Source: Centropus unirufus (lineage: Eukaryota; Chordata; Aves; Cuculiformes; Centropidae). From it: a stretch of 64,000 bases of DNA. The notes beneath the pieces were generated by a model. The model ran no database searches. It worked only from the letters and a program-made list of their open reading frames with translations, and was not told the origin of the DNA. Numbering within the stretch: the first letter of the stretch is position 1; every line of letters starts with the position of its first letter. Positions 62,465-64,000 of the stretch are shown here, in pieces. A program made the position numbers and the translations under genes. The stretch spans positions 928,371-992,370 of the forward strand of contig VYZI01000195.1 of NCBI GenBank assembly GCA_013397695.1. Reading direction: 5' to 3'.

Positions 62465-64000
62465 TCTGAAAAAGACAAAATGAGAGATAAAGATAGCAGC
62501 TGGGAGAGTTGTAACCTCTTTCATTTAACAAATTCAGCACTTGCTTTGTTGAAGGCAGTAAGAATAGTTAGGTAACGAAGCAATACAAAACAGTGTAGAA
62601 AGGTTCAGCTGATTTAAGGATTTTCTGAATGAGGTGCTTTGGCACAGGGGGGGCTAAGAATCTCTTCAGAAGATGCAACAGAAGGGGGTAGGTATGGGAG
62701 AAAGAGAACTTGGCACCATAACTAGGGAATTCTAATTTTTTTAGGATTTGAAAAGCTAGTTGAGAACATTTTTACCAGTTCCTCATGCCAGATAAAAATC
62801 TGGCATCATCTGCTGGAGATGAATAGGTGCACAGATCCTCTGACAGGTGGAAAGAGTTGATCCTTATCTCATAGCTTTTACAGTGAGGCCACACTGTGGG
62901 AAAACAGAATGACAAGATTGTTTTTTGTCTAAAAGGAGGACATTAATAGTCCTATGCAATTTAGTATGATTTGCTCTTTTGATCTGTGATGGCTTTGCCT
63001 GTGCTAATTTACTTAAGTGTTTGCAAGGAGGGACCAAGAGGAAAAAACTTTCATTAGAGCTATGGAACTGCTGACTTGTTTGACTGTAACTCTATTTGGA
63101 ATTCATTTATTAAAGTACAGGCAGGTGGCTTTGCAGAGTGATTTCTTCTTCTTGGTATGGATAGGATAAATAAGGGAATGGAAATGTTTGTGTTGATGAC
63201 TGGAATTACTGAAAGATTATCCCTGAGGAAAGTTCACCTAGTGCATCACTACACGGGTTACTGTCCGGGCCTCCTTGAGTGCCTGGCACATTCATTGCTG
63301 CTCTAGACCAAAAACAGGCAAATACATGTGTGTGTGCAAGCAAGTGCATATACAGGAGAAGCCACAGTGAAAGCTTTACCTACATTTTTTTTACCTTCAG
63401 TGTGTCCCAGGATTCCCATAGGAATCATTTATTAGAGATAATATTTCAATTTCCATGACTATTTTCTAGCTTCCTTTCAGAGGCTGCGGAGATGACTTGT
63501 CATGCTGGTTACTGAGATGCACTTACACCGTGCACTGAAATTGCCCCAAAATGGGCAACAGGATTTTCACTTTAGTAGCAGTCTCTTGGAAAAAGATTTT
63601 AGTACTTATTAACCTAAGGTGCGTTTAGATCATTGACAGGGAGATAAAAATCGTCATGTTTTGTTACCAATGATTGAAATCATCTGCTCCTCCATTTTGT
63701 TGAATAATGTAGAACTGACAGGATATGAATTATAGTGTTGTTTGGTTTCTGTTTGTTTGTGTTTTTTGTTTCTCTTCTTTGAAGAGGACAAAATGATAAA
63801 AGTTTGATGTCAACAGCCTCTCTGAACAGATTGGTCGTGGTGTGCTTCTACATTTTTCCACACTATTCCTCATACCAAGGAATTCTGTGTGGTCATTTCT
63901 GGCTGATATTAATCTGCTTAGTTAAAGAACCAGACTACAGCCCCTAAATATGAAACCTAAAGGAAAAGATATAATTTAATCAAATAATAACTGAAAAATG
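62465..64000. other. Unique non-coding stretch to window end
   Basis: No gene, repeat family or RNA gene is recognised. A short TG-rich run near 63325-63340 is the only simple repeat. Confidence 0.65.

Noticed and set aside
1..64000. CRISPR arrays, operons, phage or bacterial features
   Set aside because: There are no regularly spaced repeats, no ribosome-binding-site/ORF arrays and no long coding density. The CR1 content places the DNA in a bird-like nuclear genome.

Overview
This window reads as a piece of a bird (sauropsid) nuclear genome: AT-rich, gene-poor, non-coding DNA with a sparse scatter of CR1 LINE fragments. The bird call rests on the CR1 copies. Several end in the characteristic CR1 3' tail built from ATTCTATG-like octamers (around 9940, 40315, 45385, 49290 and 56215), and their damaged ORF2 remnants read as CR1 reverse transcriptase. 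One probable endogenous-retrovirus solo LTR and older LINE/SINE fossils (17.0 kb, 35.4 kb, 4.6 kb) complete the repeat content. There are two assembly gaps (7 N at 6518 and 130 N at 21309). I recognise no intact known protein-coding gene, no tRNA or rRNA gene, no CpG island and no bacterial-type feature.

Layout: 1-9 kb is unique AT-rich sequence with one MIR-like SINE remnant. At 9.39-9.49 kb sits a short candidate first coding exon (optimal Kozak ATG, good splice-like borders). A 3'-proximal CR1 fragment lies at 12.2-13.0 kb, followed by a strongly pyrimidine-biased block to 13.8 kb. An ancient CR1/L3-type LINE lies at 17.0-17.3 kb. The LTR (21.4-22.0 kb), a hairpin-rich patch (22.6-22.8 kb) and an old CR1 (22.8-23.2 kb) form a small repeat cluster. 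Then comes a long featureless stretch to 35.4 kb, with one old LINE piece at its end. CR1 copies follow at 40.3-41.4 (minus), 44.6-45.4 (plus) and 49.3-49.6 kb (minus).

The most interesting area is 55.0-57.9 kb. On the minus strand several short open blocks have splice-like borders, and three of them join in a compatible reading frame. They lie between and around two CR1 copies of opposite orientation. This may be the end of an unrecognised gene, a decayed gene, or chance. The last 3 kb (61.7-62.5 kb) has a less AT-rich, motif-containing stretch that could be a distal regulatory element. Otherwise the window is best described as intergenic or large-intron DNA. The short ORFs in it are mostly what random AT-rich sequence gives.
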